A DNA stretch of 64,000 nt from Ailurus styani (Eukaryota > Chordata > Mammalia > Carnivora > Ailuridae), in NCBI GenBank assembly GCA_002007465.1, contig LNAC01000001.1:4090937-4154936 (forward strand), written 5' to 3'. The position numbers and the translations under genes are program-made. Below, piece by piece: positions 46,564 through 58,335 of this stretch. The notes beneath the pieces were generated by a model that worked only from the letters and a program-made list of their open reading frames with translations, ran no database searches and was not told where the DNA came from. The first letter of the stretch is position 1; every line of letters starts with the position of its first letter.

Positions 46564-46576
46564 TGGGTTACGTTCT

Positions 46577-47569
46577 TCTGAGACCGTTTCATCACGGCAG
46601 CCTGTCAATCTTGGGATATTTTATGAAGCACATACATGTAATGTGGTCTGGAGCCCAAGTTATGACCTCGCATCCATAAGAAATTTGAAAGAAAAATGGG
46701 GGAAGCCCATATGGCCCAGATTGCCAATAATGCTGAGAGTCAGTTTTGAGAGAACAGCAGCAAACACGGGCTTAAAAAAAACAAACAAAACAAAACAAAA
46801 AAGCGAATCTGTTAGAAGAGTCCACTGTCAAGTTGCTTCAGCTGCAGTGAATTCTGGGGTCCCTGAGATGCCCGTAATCATGGTTTCAAACAGAGGAAGC
46901 GCTTGGGTCTCACGGGCACATGTGACCGCCAAGTGTGCCTTCGGTTCCCAGAAGCTCCTCCTGGGAGTGAGGAGTCCCAGACCCCCAGGGAATGCCCCCT
47001 GGTCTCCTGGCGGCCACGGCCGGGCCTCCTCCCCATGGGATCCCGGGTCCCCCGCAAGGGCAGCCTCGGAGCATGCTGGCCGAACGCACGGGCTAACTCT
47101 ACCCGATCAGAGTGTTTCCTCCCTCGGAAACTTGGCGCCTTTCTCAGGAAACAAAAACTGAACATTACTTCGGGAAACAGATTTCCTAACAAAACAGCAG
47201 AGCTGGTTTCGGGTGAGCCAGGAGGCTTCGGGGATGAACCAGTGGGGGGCCACCAGCTCCCACCGCAGGCCCAGGCCCTCTCCTGACCCCTGACTAAAGC
47301 TCCCAGAGCTGACCCCTCCTCTGCCCTTGGCCTTGGCCATGAGCTGCTGGGGGTGGGGGGGCAGGGGCAGGGGCTCGGGTGGTGGAAGAGGAGGTGAGGG
47401 GAGAGAAGACGGAGCCCCTTCCTGTCTTGGAGGAGCTTTGCATTGAGAATGTCTGTTAAAGACCTTTACTGGAAGCCTAGAAGTCACCATTGAATCTGAA
47501 ATGGTTCTACTATCAAAAGGCTCACTGAGGAAGCGGCATCTCCTCCAATAAACAAAACGAGAACTCAGC
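46577..47569. other. Unique sequence with a G-quadruplex candidate
   Basis: No gene. GGGGGTGGGGGGGCAGGGGC then AGGGG at about 47349-47373 is a strong G4 motif on the + strand. Overlapping open frames up to 172 codons have no domain. Confidence 0.4.
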
Positions 47570-48030
47570 TTCATTTGTGTTTCTTTTTTCCGATAGGAAT
47601 GTTTTATTGGACTATAAAACACTTAGGGGGGCCTGCACGAATCACAGGAATTCAGCTCGGTAAATTTCCACAAATGAAATATCCCCGTGCCCCCAGCACC
47701 CAGAACAAGACGAGGGCTTCGCCCGCCCCCAAAGGCCCCTCCTGCCCTTTGTCAGCGCCCCCTCCATCCAAGGGTGACCACGGACCTACAGACCTGCCTC
47801 GTCTGGTTTTGAATTTCACCCACAAGGAAGCACCCAGTGTTCTCTCATATCTGGCTCCTTCTGCTCAGGGTCACGTTTGCAAGACTCCCACCGTTGTCCC
47901 GTGTAGGGGTCCTCCCTCCGTTCCCACTGCAAGTGGCATTTCATGGTCCACAGTTGGCAGATTTGGGAAAGTTTCTTCACTGGCTGTTCCCAACATCCTG
48001 CCTTCATGTGCCTTTGGTGAAAATCACAGT
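47570..48030 (-). repeat. L1M 3' region, antisense
   Basis: GGTAAATTTCCACAAATGAA, CCCCCAGCACCCAGAACAAG, CTCATATCTGGCTCCTTCTG, CATTTCATGGTCCACAGTTG and TTCACTGGCTGTTCCCAACA follow an antisense L1M 3' UTR. Confidence 0.6.
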
Positions 48031-48394
48031 GACTAGAGAGGGTTTTAAACTGGAACAGAAAACGGTCAGGCTGAAGTTAAGAGAAAAATGGATCAAAACA
48101 GTGGTGCACACTATTAACTGTACATACAGGTCTTAATTAAGTTGCCCCTGCTTCCACATATTCTTTAGATACCGTGAGTGAGAAGAGAGAGCAGCGTGGG
48201 CCCTTGTGAGGAATCAATGAGATGAAGTTAGGGGAAGGTAGGGAGAGCCCAAGAATACGGTCGGGCACAGACACCACCTCTGTCTTCACTAAAAAGGGGC
48301 CTAATTAAAAACATCCATTCGGAACTCTGGGCTAGTCTCTGGGCACAGTCTGGGGGCCAAGGACTCCTAGAGGCACGAGAAGAAAGCACAGAGC

Positions 48395-48545
48395 TTAGGT
48401 GTTAAGATCCGGCGCCCAAGTCAAACAAAGCCATGACATTCCCAACTCGGAAACAGCCAGGCTGTGTCATCACAGAAACGTCCTTAACCTCTCTGTGCTC
48501 CGGCTTCCTCCTTTGTAAAAGGGGCACCAGGGCTCGACGAGAGAG
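48395..48545 (+). repeat. MIR fragment
   Basis: GTCCTTAACCTCTCTGTGCT, CCGGCTTCCTCCTTTGTAAA and AGGGGCACC follow the MIR core. It lies directly left of a SINE. Confidence 0.65.
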
Positions 48546-48578
48546 GGATGTGTGCAGGTGGGCGGGGTGCAGAGTTTA

Positions 48579-48776
48579 TTTATTTATTTATTTATTTATT
48601 TTTAATTTCACAGACGGAGAGAGATCACAAGGAGGCAGAGAGGCAGGCAGAGAGAGAGGGGGAAGCAGGCTCCCCGCTGAGCAGGGAACCTGATGCGGGC
48701 CTCGATCCCAGGACCCTGAGATCATGACCTGAGCCGAAAGCAGAGGCTTTAACCCACTGAGCCACCGAGGTGCCCT
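48579..48776 (-). mobile_element. SINEC (Can-SINE) with exact 15-bp target-site duplication
   Basis: TTTATTTATTTATTTATTTT, GGAGGCAGAGAGGCAGGCAG, GAGATCATGACCTGAGCCGA and GAGCCACCGAGGTGCCC. GGGGTGCAGAGTTTA flanks it at 48564-48578 and 48777-48791. Confidence 0.96.
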
Positions 48777-48791
48777 GGGGTGCAGAGTTTA

Positions 48792-50589
48792 GAAGGAGCT
48801 CACTCTTGAGCTGGTGTGAGTGGACAGTCAGCAGCCCCTGAGAGCGAAGCTTCCTTAAATCTTCCACACCAGGTGCCTCTGTCCCCCACCCTGCTCGGGG
48901 CGTCTCTAGGGCATCGGAGAAAGCCGAGGTGCTCAGCAGAGGGCCTGCCATAGGGCAGCCCTTCAATCCAGTGACAGCTGTGTCCGCTCTGGAAACTCAA
49001 GAAGGGACATTGTAACGTCCCACAAATCTCTCTCAGTTCAGTCTTTCTTCAAAGTTTACCTGGAGAGTATTTCCAGCAGCACAGAAGAAGAACTTGGCCC
49101 AAACGGGGTACGTTCCTCTCCGTGTCCCAAGGTTACGTCTTCCTGGCGGTTCCCGGGAAGTCTGATTCCTGAGCTCTCCCCAGAGATGGGGACTCCTCTG
49201 TCACTCTGGACAGCGCTCCGGAGCGGAAGCGGCTGCGGCCGGCGGCCCGCTGTCTTCGTAAGTCTCTCGGGTATTTTCCTTGCCGGTGGTACGCCTATTC
49301 ACAACACGGACTGTCTTCTCATCGTCTTCACACACTGCTCAACACTTGACAAGCGCTATAACACAGAATGGCTCATCGGGCAGATAGGTCTCAAGTTTTC
49401 AAACTAGTACACTTACAACAAATGTTCAAGTTTCCAAACAATAAAAATAATAATAATTATTATTATTATTATTATTAATTATTAAACCAGAAGCAAGTAA
49501 ATCAAAGCAATTAGCTCCACGCCGAAATACTGATTCCAAGGTTTGAGGAGTCAATTAGAAGACATTTCTCCCAAGCTAGTTGGCACAGACTTGGCTCAAC
49601 TTCACTGAGAACTTTTCGGATGATCATGGTCTATATCCCCATCATTCCTATTTCAGAAGCCCTTGGTTTGGGTCGTGTGTCCAGGAGGATCCGTGATTCC
49701 AGGGATGCTGCAGACAGGACCCTCGGGGTCTGCGGGGCCTCTCTGGGCGCCGTGCCACCTGCCAGGGGCACAGGGCAGCCGGCGCCTTAGCCACGGCTGT
49801 CCAGTTCCCATTCCCCTGGGTCTGCACACCTCAGGCACAAACGCTAGGTGCAAACACGAAACTCTCCAGCTTCTAAAGTCGCACGAACGCGCCTCTATCT
49901 GGTACCACCTAGACCTTTGGCACCAGCCTCAGCGCGCAGGGCTCCGGTCCGGGGCTGCCCCTGGGCGCACCTCCTGCTCACAGGGTCCAAGAGCGGGCAT
50001 TTCCACCCGAAGGGCGCGGTGGCCCGACCTGGTCGCCAGGTGGCGCTGCGGCCCCAGCCATGGCGCTCGGGGGTCTGCGTGGACTCAGCCGGAGCGGGGG
50101 CGCACGGAGGTGGCGGCGGGGACAATGCAGGGCGCGCTCTGGGAGGGGCGGGGGCACCGGGCTCCCGCAGATGCTGGGCGCCAGCCTGACGGAGGCGGCC
50201 TGATGTTTTGCTCTTTTAAAAGAAGAGAAAAAAGCTGAATTTTTGTTTGAAATGTTGGCAGTTAATGTCCTTTAAATTTTTAAATAGAAAGCCCTTTTCT
50301 GAGGCGGGCGAGGACGTGGCTTGGCACAGGGTCCGTGTGGCTGCGCAGTCCTGTGTACCTGAGGGCGCTCCCTGCGAGACTGGGCTGCCGAGGTGCAGGA
50401 AGGCCCGGGACTTACCTCCAGCCCTTCACCCAGAGCCCAAATTTAGCAGGAAGGACCCAGGAATTACCTGTTCAGGAAGGGGTAGGTCCCCATCCGCCTT
50501 TCAAGACTTCCTCCACTCCTGCCAAAGAACCCTGTCCCGCCTGCCCAGAGGCTTCCTGATGATCTCACTGTGGGAAATACTTGATTTTA
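48792..50589. other. Unique sequence with an (ATT)n run and a GC-rich island
   Basis: No gene. TAATAATAATTATTATTATT lies at about 49448-49482. About 49680-50190 is CpG-rich (CACGAACGCGCC, GCGCGCAGGGC, GGAGGTGGCGGCGGGG). A 191-codon open frame (49663-50238) has no domain and overlaps others. Confidence 0.45.
50033..50046 (+). promoter_or_regulatory. CTCF-like motif in a GC-rich island
   Basis: TCGCCAGGTGGCGCTG resembles the CTCF core (CCACCAGGGGGCGC) on the + strand. Motif only. Confidence 0.45.
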
Positions 50590-51860
50590 AAAACCTTCTC
50601 TCTTGGGAAAGTTTAAACATACACAGAGGTAGTAATAGTAACATAACGAATCCCCAAGAACCTACCGCCATGGCCATCTGGTGTCATCTGTGCCCCCAGG
50701 ACACCCCAGACTCCTCCGACCCCTACCGGTTTATTTCGAAGCAAATCCCAGATATCACATTTCTTCTTCCCTAAATATTCCAGTGTGGTTCTCTAATAGA
50801 TAAGGATAATACCATTGTCATAATGGTAATAAGATAAGGATAATACCATTGTCATAATACCATTGTCACGGTAATAATACTGTTAACACAGCAAAAATAG
50901 TTCCTTAGTATCTTCAAATACTCAGTCTGCCTTGATTTCCCCCACTGCATCATAGAAGTGTTGTTAGCAGTTTATCTTTCTAAATCAGGTCCAAAAAAGA
51001 CCTATAAGTTACATTAGATTTTTAAAAAATGCTTTTTTTCTAATTGGCAAAAGCATTTTCACATACTGAAACGTACAGATCTTAAGGGTATGACCCTTAG
51101 AGTTGTGACAGATAAAAACACCTGTGTGATCGACACATTTATCAAAATATAAAAGGCTTCCAGCACCCCTGAATGTTTCCTCCTGCCCCCTTGCAATCAG
51201 TCCCCCCACCACCCCAGGCCACAGGAAACCACTGATCTGACTTCTATCATCACAGAGATAATGATGTCCCAGAAAGTCACATCAACGGACATACAATACA
51301 CTCTCCTCTGTGTCTATGCAGAACGTGGAAGGCCATGATATTGTTCAGATTCAGTCGCAACAACCCATATGCCAACACCTCCTTCTTCTTTATCCCTTTG
51401 TAGTATTTCACCACGTGGATATAGCACAGCTCATACTATAATATATCCTGCCGGGAAATACCCTGTGACGAATGTTGGATTGCTCCCAGGTTCTGGGTAT
51501 AATGAAAAAGCTGCTAGACAAGTCCTTTTGTGGCAGATCTGCTTTCATTGCTCTCCGGCTGATTACGAGTTGTGGGATTGCCGGATTGTGGGCAAGACGT
51601 GGATTTAGCTTTATAAGAACGCATCCAGGAGCTCTCAGCGTGGTCGTGCCTCCTGGCTCCCACGAGCAGCGATGAGCGCTCACTTGCCCCACAGCCCCCC
51701 ATCCCCGCCCCCAGCATTTGCTGCGCTAGGTCTTTTTAATTTTAGCTGTGTTGGTGGGCGTGTAACGGTATGTCGGCGCGGTTTTAAATTGCATTTCCCT
51801 GGTGTGCTGGCAATGAGTTCTAGTTCTCTAGGTTTCTATTTATCTGCAAGTGTCTCCGGC
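50590..51860 (-). repeat. L1M 3' region, antisense, 1.3 kb
   Basis: CGAAGCAAATCCCAGATATC, CTAAATATTCCAGTGTGGTT, GTACAGATCTTAAGGGTATG, CCACAGGAAACCACTGATCT, GGATTGCTCCCAGGTTCTGG and TTTTTAATTTTAGCTGTGTT trace an old L1 3' UTR and ORF2 end in reverse. A short duplication (27-bp unit at 50798 and 50832) lies inside. Confidence 0.75.
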
Positions 51861-53141
51861 ACCGTTATTGTAACAGGATGTTTTCCTTGGATACAGACAC
51901 CTACAGTGGCTGCTTCCTGCCCAGCCCGGCAGAGGGCCTCGCAGATCCACCTTCCTTGGCCTCCCCCAACCCCGTCGCTGCTGGCTGGGCACAGCAAGAT
52001 CACTCTCGGCTGCAGGGCACCTCCCCGCACCCCTGCAGGAACCAGGGCTGGACCCACAGAGCTCACATTGTGGGCTTCCTTCTCTCTCAAAGACAGCAAT
52101 CTGGGCCTGGAACGAGCAAAGAGCTGCCTTACACGGTTTGTTCCTTTTTTCAGTTGTTGGCAGTGGGAGATCTGAAACCAGCTGACTCCATCATGGCTGA
52201 AGCCCAGGACCTTCTGATCCATCCATTCCTTAAGTCTGTGGGTTCCCTGCTACCCTTTGTCTGTTTCCTTGTCCTACACTGAAGAAGCCATGTTCATTGT
52301 CCACAGAGCTGTGGGCAGCTGGATTTCGCTGCTGCACCTCCCTGGTGCTGTTTCAGCGCTCCCCTGTCCTGCACGTTTCTGGTACCCGAGTTAGCTCCCT
52401 CTGGGGACCGAATCCCACTCCTGTGGCTTTTTTCCAAACCCTCCTTGGAGAGGTGCACACGGCAGGTGAGCCTCCGTGTCTCTATGCAATGAATAGCCTT
52501 CGATGATCATTGCCCGGATTTAGTTTTCATTACAGATTGGTATAGTGGTGATCTTCCACTAGAGTTTCGTTTTTTTATTCATTTACTGTTTGCGTCTCCA
52601 AAGAGAGACTTTCCATGATCAACTGTGTGGTTGCACTGAGCATGGTTCACACAAGAAAGACAGAAGGAAGCGTGCTTTCCTCCCTTTCCTTGCCAGAATG
52701 GGCTGATTTCCTTCCAGCCTCTGAAGGAGTGAGTGCAACCATGTTCTTTCCTTTCTTTTGGTTAGGCAGTCATGGTGAACTGGAGGAATTTCAAAGTATT
52801 TTATGTGTTTCAACTCACCGTGGTTATTTATTTATTTATTTATCTACTGAAGATCAAAGCTTCCCCCCTATGAGCGAGGGGGACCCTTCCCAGTGGCTCT
52901 GGGAGCCTTTACTTATGACGCCAGTAGTCATCAAGCACCACCCCTGCTCTTCCGGGTGACGAATTCTCCCAACATCATCCTGCCCAGTCCCTGCCCCTCG
53001 TGGGGAAGATAGCATTTCTATAAGAACTTGGATTCCTTTTAGTGGGAAATAGTATTAAACAGCCACAATCTAGGTGGTAAGGACATTCCTAACTATTTGG
53101 TAAGTTCAATGTCTTCTCAGGGAGTATATCAAGAAATAAGA
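51861..53141. other. Intergenic sequence, probably with decayed LINE
   Basis: No gene. GTGGTGATCTTCCACTAGAG and GGAGGAATTTCAAAGTATTT at 52545-52803 look like very old LINE sequence. A short (TTTA)n run is at 52826-52843. Confidence 0.35.
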
Positions 53142-53156
53142 CTTTTCTTTTAAATT

Positions 53157-53272
53157 TTACTCTTTTTAAAGATTTTATTTTTAAGTTATCTTTACACCCA
53201 ACATGGAGCCCAAACCTAAAAGCCCGAGACCAAAGGTCGCGTGCTCTACCAACGGAGCCAGCCAGGTACCCC
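53157..53272 (-). mobile_element. Short old tRNA-derived SINE (Can-SINE ancestor type)
   Basis: AAAGATTTTATTTTTAAGTT, TCTTTACACCCAACATGGAG and GGTCGCGTGCTCTACCAACG with a GGAGCCAGCCAGGTACCCC end. It lacks the CT-rich middle. TTTTCTTTTAAATTTTA and TTTCCTTTCAAATTTTA flank it. Confidence 0.8.
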
Positions 53273-53288
53273 TTTCCTTTCAAATTTT

Positions 53289-53395
53289 AATTTTTTTTAT
53301 TGTGTTATATTAGTCACCATGGAGTACACCATTAGACTTTGACATAGTGTTCCCTAATTCATTGTTTGTGTATAACACCCAATAATACACCATGA
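53289..53395 (-). mobile_element. Very short L1 3' UTR end
   Basis: TTTTTTTTATTGTGTTATAT, TAGTCACCATGGAGTACACC and TTTGTGTATAACACCCAATA are the last 105 bp of a carnivore-type L1 in reverse, directly beside the old SINE. Confidence 0.75.
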
Positions 53396-54261
53396 GTTCA
53401 TACTGACATATCCAATTCAAAGTTTACTTAATGTAACAAGGAATCAGCCTCAATTTTCGGATGGTTGAATGCCGACAACCTTGGAGCCTCACCCCTGGCT
53501 CCCAATCAGTCTCCCATCTCCGGGAGCTGGTGAGAAGGCCCAAAACCCTCTCCCCTCCAGCCAACCCCTGCCACCAGCCCCCTCCTGCTCATGGTAAAAA
53601 CCTAGCCAGCCCCTCTCCTGCTCTCTGAAGCCAGCTCAGACCCACCCTGCTCCCTACAGCGACCTGGAGTATGTGCATCACTAAATTTTCATACCCTCTG
53701 AAGGGTGGGCACAGCATCTTCAGTCTCTACATACAAACCAAATTCAGGGTGAGGGTCCCTCCTGCTTTGGCGGGGTAGCCATGGCACACTTCACTCTTGG
53801 GTTTCATATTCATGTCCCTTTATTCTTAGACTGAAAAACTTTCTTCTGAGTGGTCTTCATAAAATCACTTCTTTGCTTTATCTTACTGCAAGATACAAGC
53901 TCAGATTAACGCTTCAATATTACCACCAATGCAATTGCTGAAAACCGTTTGCTCTCATTATCTGTTCATTTTATTCTTAGGGGACGACTATCAAGGGTTG
54001 TACCATTAAATTATTACTTAAATGACTTTAAACTATTGTTTTCTGTGTGGCTGTGTTGCTGCCTGATAATGCAGTTAGCTTCATTTTAATGTCTACTTTC
54101 AGGGTTTTCTGTCTTTGACCTAATTAGTTTTATATTTGTGGAAATATTGGTGTGATCCAAAAGTCAAATCTATCAAAGCAGATGGGTTGAAAGATAGCTT
54201 CTTTTCCTGTCCTCTCTCCTTTATTTTTACATTATATGGTTTGTCTCACAGTTGTTTTATT
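53396..54261. other. Unique intergenic sequence
   Basis: No gene or named repeat. Confidence 0.35.
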
Positions 54262-54464
54262 TTATTTATTTATTTCCTAAAACGATTTTATATATTTATT
54301 TGTCAGAGAGAGGGAGAGAACACAAGCAGGGGGAGCAGCAGGCAGAGGGAGAAGCAGACTCCCCGCTGAGCAGGGAGCCCGATGTGGGGCTCGATCCCAG
54401 GACCCCAGGATCACAACCCTGGTGGAAGACAGACGCTTCACCGAGTGAGCCACCCAGATGCCCC
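54262..54464 (-). mobile_element. SINEC (Can-SINE)
   Basis: ACGATTTTATATATTTATTT, GAACACAAGCAGGGGGAGCA, GGGGCTCGATCCCAGGACCC and GTGAGCCACCCAGATGCCCC. GCAGGGGGAGCAGCAGGCAG is an older general caniform subtype, unlike the mustelid-like ones. Confidence 0.93.
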
Positions 54465-55106
54465 TAATATGGGCGGTCTTGAAAATTAGCTAAAACCTTC
54501 TCTGTCGCAATATTTAATTTGAAATAATATTCTTTTACTCCGCGTTTATACCTAAAAGGCTGTCAAGGAGCTGAGTTTATTTTCCGTGTATCTTTTCCTC
54601 TTCCCCACCTGTGCTATGCCTCCATGGTCAGCAAATCCCCACTGCATAAAATAGTCTCTTCCTTCAAACTATCACTTAGTCTGAGTTCTGCATTTAAATT
54701 TACACTTAATACTCAACAGTGAAACTTATGAAATGAATGAGAAAAGGTTTAATGATAAGTGAAAGCATAAGAAATAAAATGGAATGTGTATACACAGATA
54801 TGTTCATTGAGCAAATAAACATTAAATGGACAAAAACATGATTTTTTGTTCATTTTGGGGTAAATTTTTCTTCTTTCCACATGTGTGTAGTTTCCAAATA
54901 TTCTATAATGACAGCATATAGTATTAGCTTCTTAAATTTAAAAAAAAAAAGTTCTTCAAAATTTCTTTCATGGTTTTCAGTGCCATGGTCTGTCCCAGTT
55001 TTTGTGGGGGTTTTTTGGGTTTTTTTGGTTTTTTGTTTTGTTTTGTTTTTTGTTTGTTTGTCTATTTGTTTCCCTAACTCAGAGAGGAGAGATTAGGGTT
55101 ATGGTT
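54465..55106. other. AT-rich intergenic sequence
   Basis: Nothing recognised. A T/G-rich run GTTTTTTGGGTTTTTTTGG lies near 55010-55030. Confidence 0.35.
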
Positions 55107-55123
55107 CCCCTTTTGTCCAGGTT

Positions 55124-55320
55124 TTTTTTTTTTAAGAGTTTATTTATTTGTGATCACAGAGAGAGATCACAAGTAGGCAGAGAGGCAGGCAGAGAGAGAG
55201 GAGGAAGCAGGCTCCCCTCAGAGCAGGGAGCGTGACATGGGGCTCCATCCCAGGACCCTGAGATCATGACCTGAGCCGAAGGCAGAGGCTTTAACCCACT
55301 GAGCCACCCAGGCGCACCAA
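55124..55320 (-). mobile_element. SINEC (Can-SINE) with 17-bp target-site duplication
   Basis: AGAGTTTATTTATTTGTGAT, GTAGGCAGAGAGGCAGGCAG, GAGATCATGACCTGAGCCGA and GAGCCACCCAGGCGCACC. CCCCTTTTGTCCAGGTT (55107-55123) and CCCCTTCTGTCCAGGTT (55321-55337) flank it. Confidence 0.96.
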
Positions 55321-55337
55321 CCCCTTCTGTCCAGGTT

Positions 55338-58204
55338 AATTGAGTGTGAGTACACGCGGTTGCTGTGGAAACGCCCCCTTGGCTGTAGCAGGTGTTCACT
55401 AGTCCGGGCACACCCAGGATGATTCCTCTCCGGGCAGATTCTTCAACTACCTGTTCTGGGAGTGGCTCATCCTCTCTGCAAAACTCACCTCCTCTTCCTG
55501 GCCCAGTGAGTGTCCGAGAAGAGCAGAACCAGAAGCCCTCAGGCTAGAAGGATCTGAGCATTTTTGAGGAAGGAAGAGCTTAGGTGGTTAGGAAAGAAGG
55601 TGGTTAGGGCACTGAAGGGGATGGGGCCAAGGAGACCGAGGAGGCAGGAGGTCCGAGGTCTCCTGTGATCTCTTAGGTCCTGGCAGGAGTTTGGATTCTA
55701 TCCCACGAGCAATTAGCAACCTCTGAAGGGCATTAGCCAGCAAGTCGAATGATCTGGGGGCACTGTGCACCGCTTACTCCCTGTCCATGGTGATGGCCCT
55801 ACAGAAGGTCCGGAGCTAAGGTCCCAGAGATAACAGGATTACGTCACTTCCCTTTCAGACATGTAGAGTAAGTGTGGACAAAATTCAAAGGTGGGGAGAG
55901 CTGTGGTCCCACATGTGCTTGGCCGTAGATGGAACTGACCTCCCTGACAAACCAGGGAGAAAGGTCCTGGGCACGCAGTGTGGGGAGAGGCTGGGAACCC
56001 AGGGGACCCACAATCTTACAGACCACTGGGCCGCCCAGCTGTGGAATGCTGGCAAAAGAGCTGGGTGAGGGGCAAGTGGGATCTTGCTAAGGGAAAAGGG
56101 TACACCTGATTTGGGGCCCCCAGGGAAGACAGTCCAGCTTTAGGGCTGGCCACCTGTTCTGTCTCCAAACCCGACTCGAAGGCCCTCCTCTGCCCTGGAG
56201 ACTGGAAGGCGGGCCTGTGGAGGGGGGAGTAAGAGATCCTGGAGTGGAAGGGCAGTTGGGAAGCAAGGGTCTCCCGGGGTGACTGGCACCATGACCCCTT
56301 CCTGCAGCTGCGGGGGTCATCCGTGGACTTGGAGCATCTAGCAAGGGTGGTTCCCAGGATGCCAGGGTGGGACTCAACCCAGATTGACCACACTTGGAGG
56401 GGTGTAGCCTGCCCAGGAGGGGAGCCCAGACGTCCCTGCCCCTCGACTCCCTCCTTCCACGTTCTCTATTGGACGACGTGTCAGGGATTACAGAATATAA
56501 TGTGTACTGGAACCCGGATGACCAAACAACGTACATATTTCAAAGGTGATAAATATTTTTAAACATATGCTCCATTTATTGGAAATACACCCTTTAATCA
56601 GGTGGATGGGCACAGAGTTGAAGGGGATTGTTGATTGGTCCCTTCTTGGGCGCCTGGGGCAATTCCCCAGGTACATTTCAGCCAAGTGAAAGTGGCAAGG
56701 GGGAGGCGCAGGGCCAAGGAGAAGGGCCCAGGGGCAGGGAACCCCCTCAAGACACTTTCTTGGCCTGAATGATTTGGACATAAGTGCGTGAGGATTCTGA
56801 GGATCTGGAAATGGATTCCCCGAAAACTCCTCAGACCAAAGCCTCTTCCCGCCCATGACTTGGTGACTGTTGTTCTAACAGGGCGCCCATTCTACATTCT
56901 ATTCCAGACTCCGACGATGTTGGGGGAGAGCTTGGGGTCCAGATGACAACCCTCCCAAAGGGGCATGGGATTCTTCTCACAGGACTGAGGTCTGTGTTTT
57001 CAATGACGTCTTAGATGGTGGGCCAAGCTTCAAATCCAGCAGAAAGCCCCCCGCCCCCCCCCGAATGTACGCCATCCAACAGTCTAAAGACGGCGTCCCA
57101 CAGGCCAAGGTCCACCATTCTGCCAACAACCCCCTACGTCTTCCTGCAGCTCCTGTTCTCTCCAGAGAACCAACTCTGTGTACGGCAGTGTTCGTAGGAT
57201 TATTCGACAGGAAGTCTAGCACCTCCCAGTTCTAATTAGGCTGCCCCGGCAAGGTCACAGAGCCGTCCCTGATAACAAGCAGTAATTAGAGTGACAAAAG
57301 TAGCATTTTATGGGGTTGTTTGGAGATGCGCTTTCTGCAGTGGTGGAAAGGGGGAGAAAATGGAAATTAATCCTCTAAAGAAGGTTAATAGCATCCACGC
57401 ATTTAAATTACCTGCATCAGCCTTGTCACAGACAATTAGGAGTTGGAGGTCCTATGCGTTCACACCTCATTCCTAGGGGCTTTTCCATATTCCTGAAGGC
57501 CTCGGAGTTACTCCTCAGGAGCAGAAAGTTTCAAACTTCATTCGTCAATTCATTTCAAAGCAACGATGAACCCGTTTCATATGAGCATAAAAACATTTGT
57601 ATGAAATATATCTACTTTTCTTAAACTACTGAGACGAAGAGTAGTATTTTCTGTTTTTGCAAAAATCTGTAATACCTGATAGAGTAAGACAGCTGGGTTT
57701 TCACATCTGCTTCTGCGTTCAGGAAACTCCACCCTCCTGAGAAAAAGAGCCTGAAAAGGACAAAGAAGGTCTGGTGTTCTTACAAACATGGTTTTGACCT
57801 CAAGGACCCCCTGCAAAGATCTCAGACCTCCTCAGGGATCCCCAGTCCATGCTGCTGACCAAGGAAAGCCAAGCTCCCTGGGTTGTAGGGTGAGCTGAGG
57901 GTGGGGAGGGAAAGGATGACAAGGAGCACAGGCATCAGCATGTTCTGGCTCTATTCAGTTCACACCACCTTTTTCCACACGAGCCCCCTCTCCCCCCAAA
58001 CCCGGAGGGTGGCTCTAGAAAGGAATCCTGTGGTTATTTTAGAAGTCATCCATTTTATATCGCACAGGCTCTTCTAATTGGAGATCTTTTTTTCTAATAG
58101 GAAAACACTGTAAAGCTAAATGCATAGTAACAGTAGCGGTTAAGGAAATTATGGATTCTGAAGCCGAATGCTCTGCAGCGATCCAAAAGAAAGGAAAGGG
58201 TGAA
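55338..58204. other. Distal upstream region of MKI67, unique
   Basis: No gene or SINE. 57.23-57.48 kb is complex AT-rich sequence (AAGCAGTAATTAGAGTGACA, GCATTTAAATTACCTGCATC) that may be a conserved element about 1.3 kb upstream of MKI67. A G/C-rich run CCCCCCGCCCCCCCCCG lies near 57047-57063. Confidence 0.4.
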
Positions 58205-58335
58205 GATGTAATACTAATTAATTAGTAATATCCATTTCTATTATCCAGTCCTATCCAGTAATATTATATATACTGGATACTATCCAGTAATATCCAGTAC
58301 TATTAATTAATAGTAATATCCACAGGATTAATTAA
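58205..58335. repeat. Cluster of AT palindromes upstream of MKI67
   Basis: TACTAATTAATTAGTA (58212-58227) and TACTATTAATTAATAGTA (58298-58315) are perfect palindromes. TATCCAGTA occurs at 58252, 58281 and 58291 and inverted (TACTGGATA) at 58271, giving a 9-bp stem with a 10-bp loop. Confidence 0.85.
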
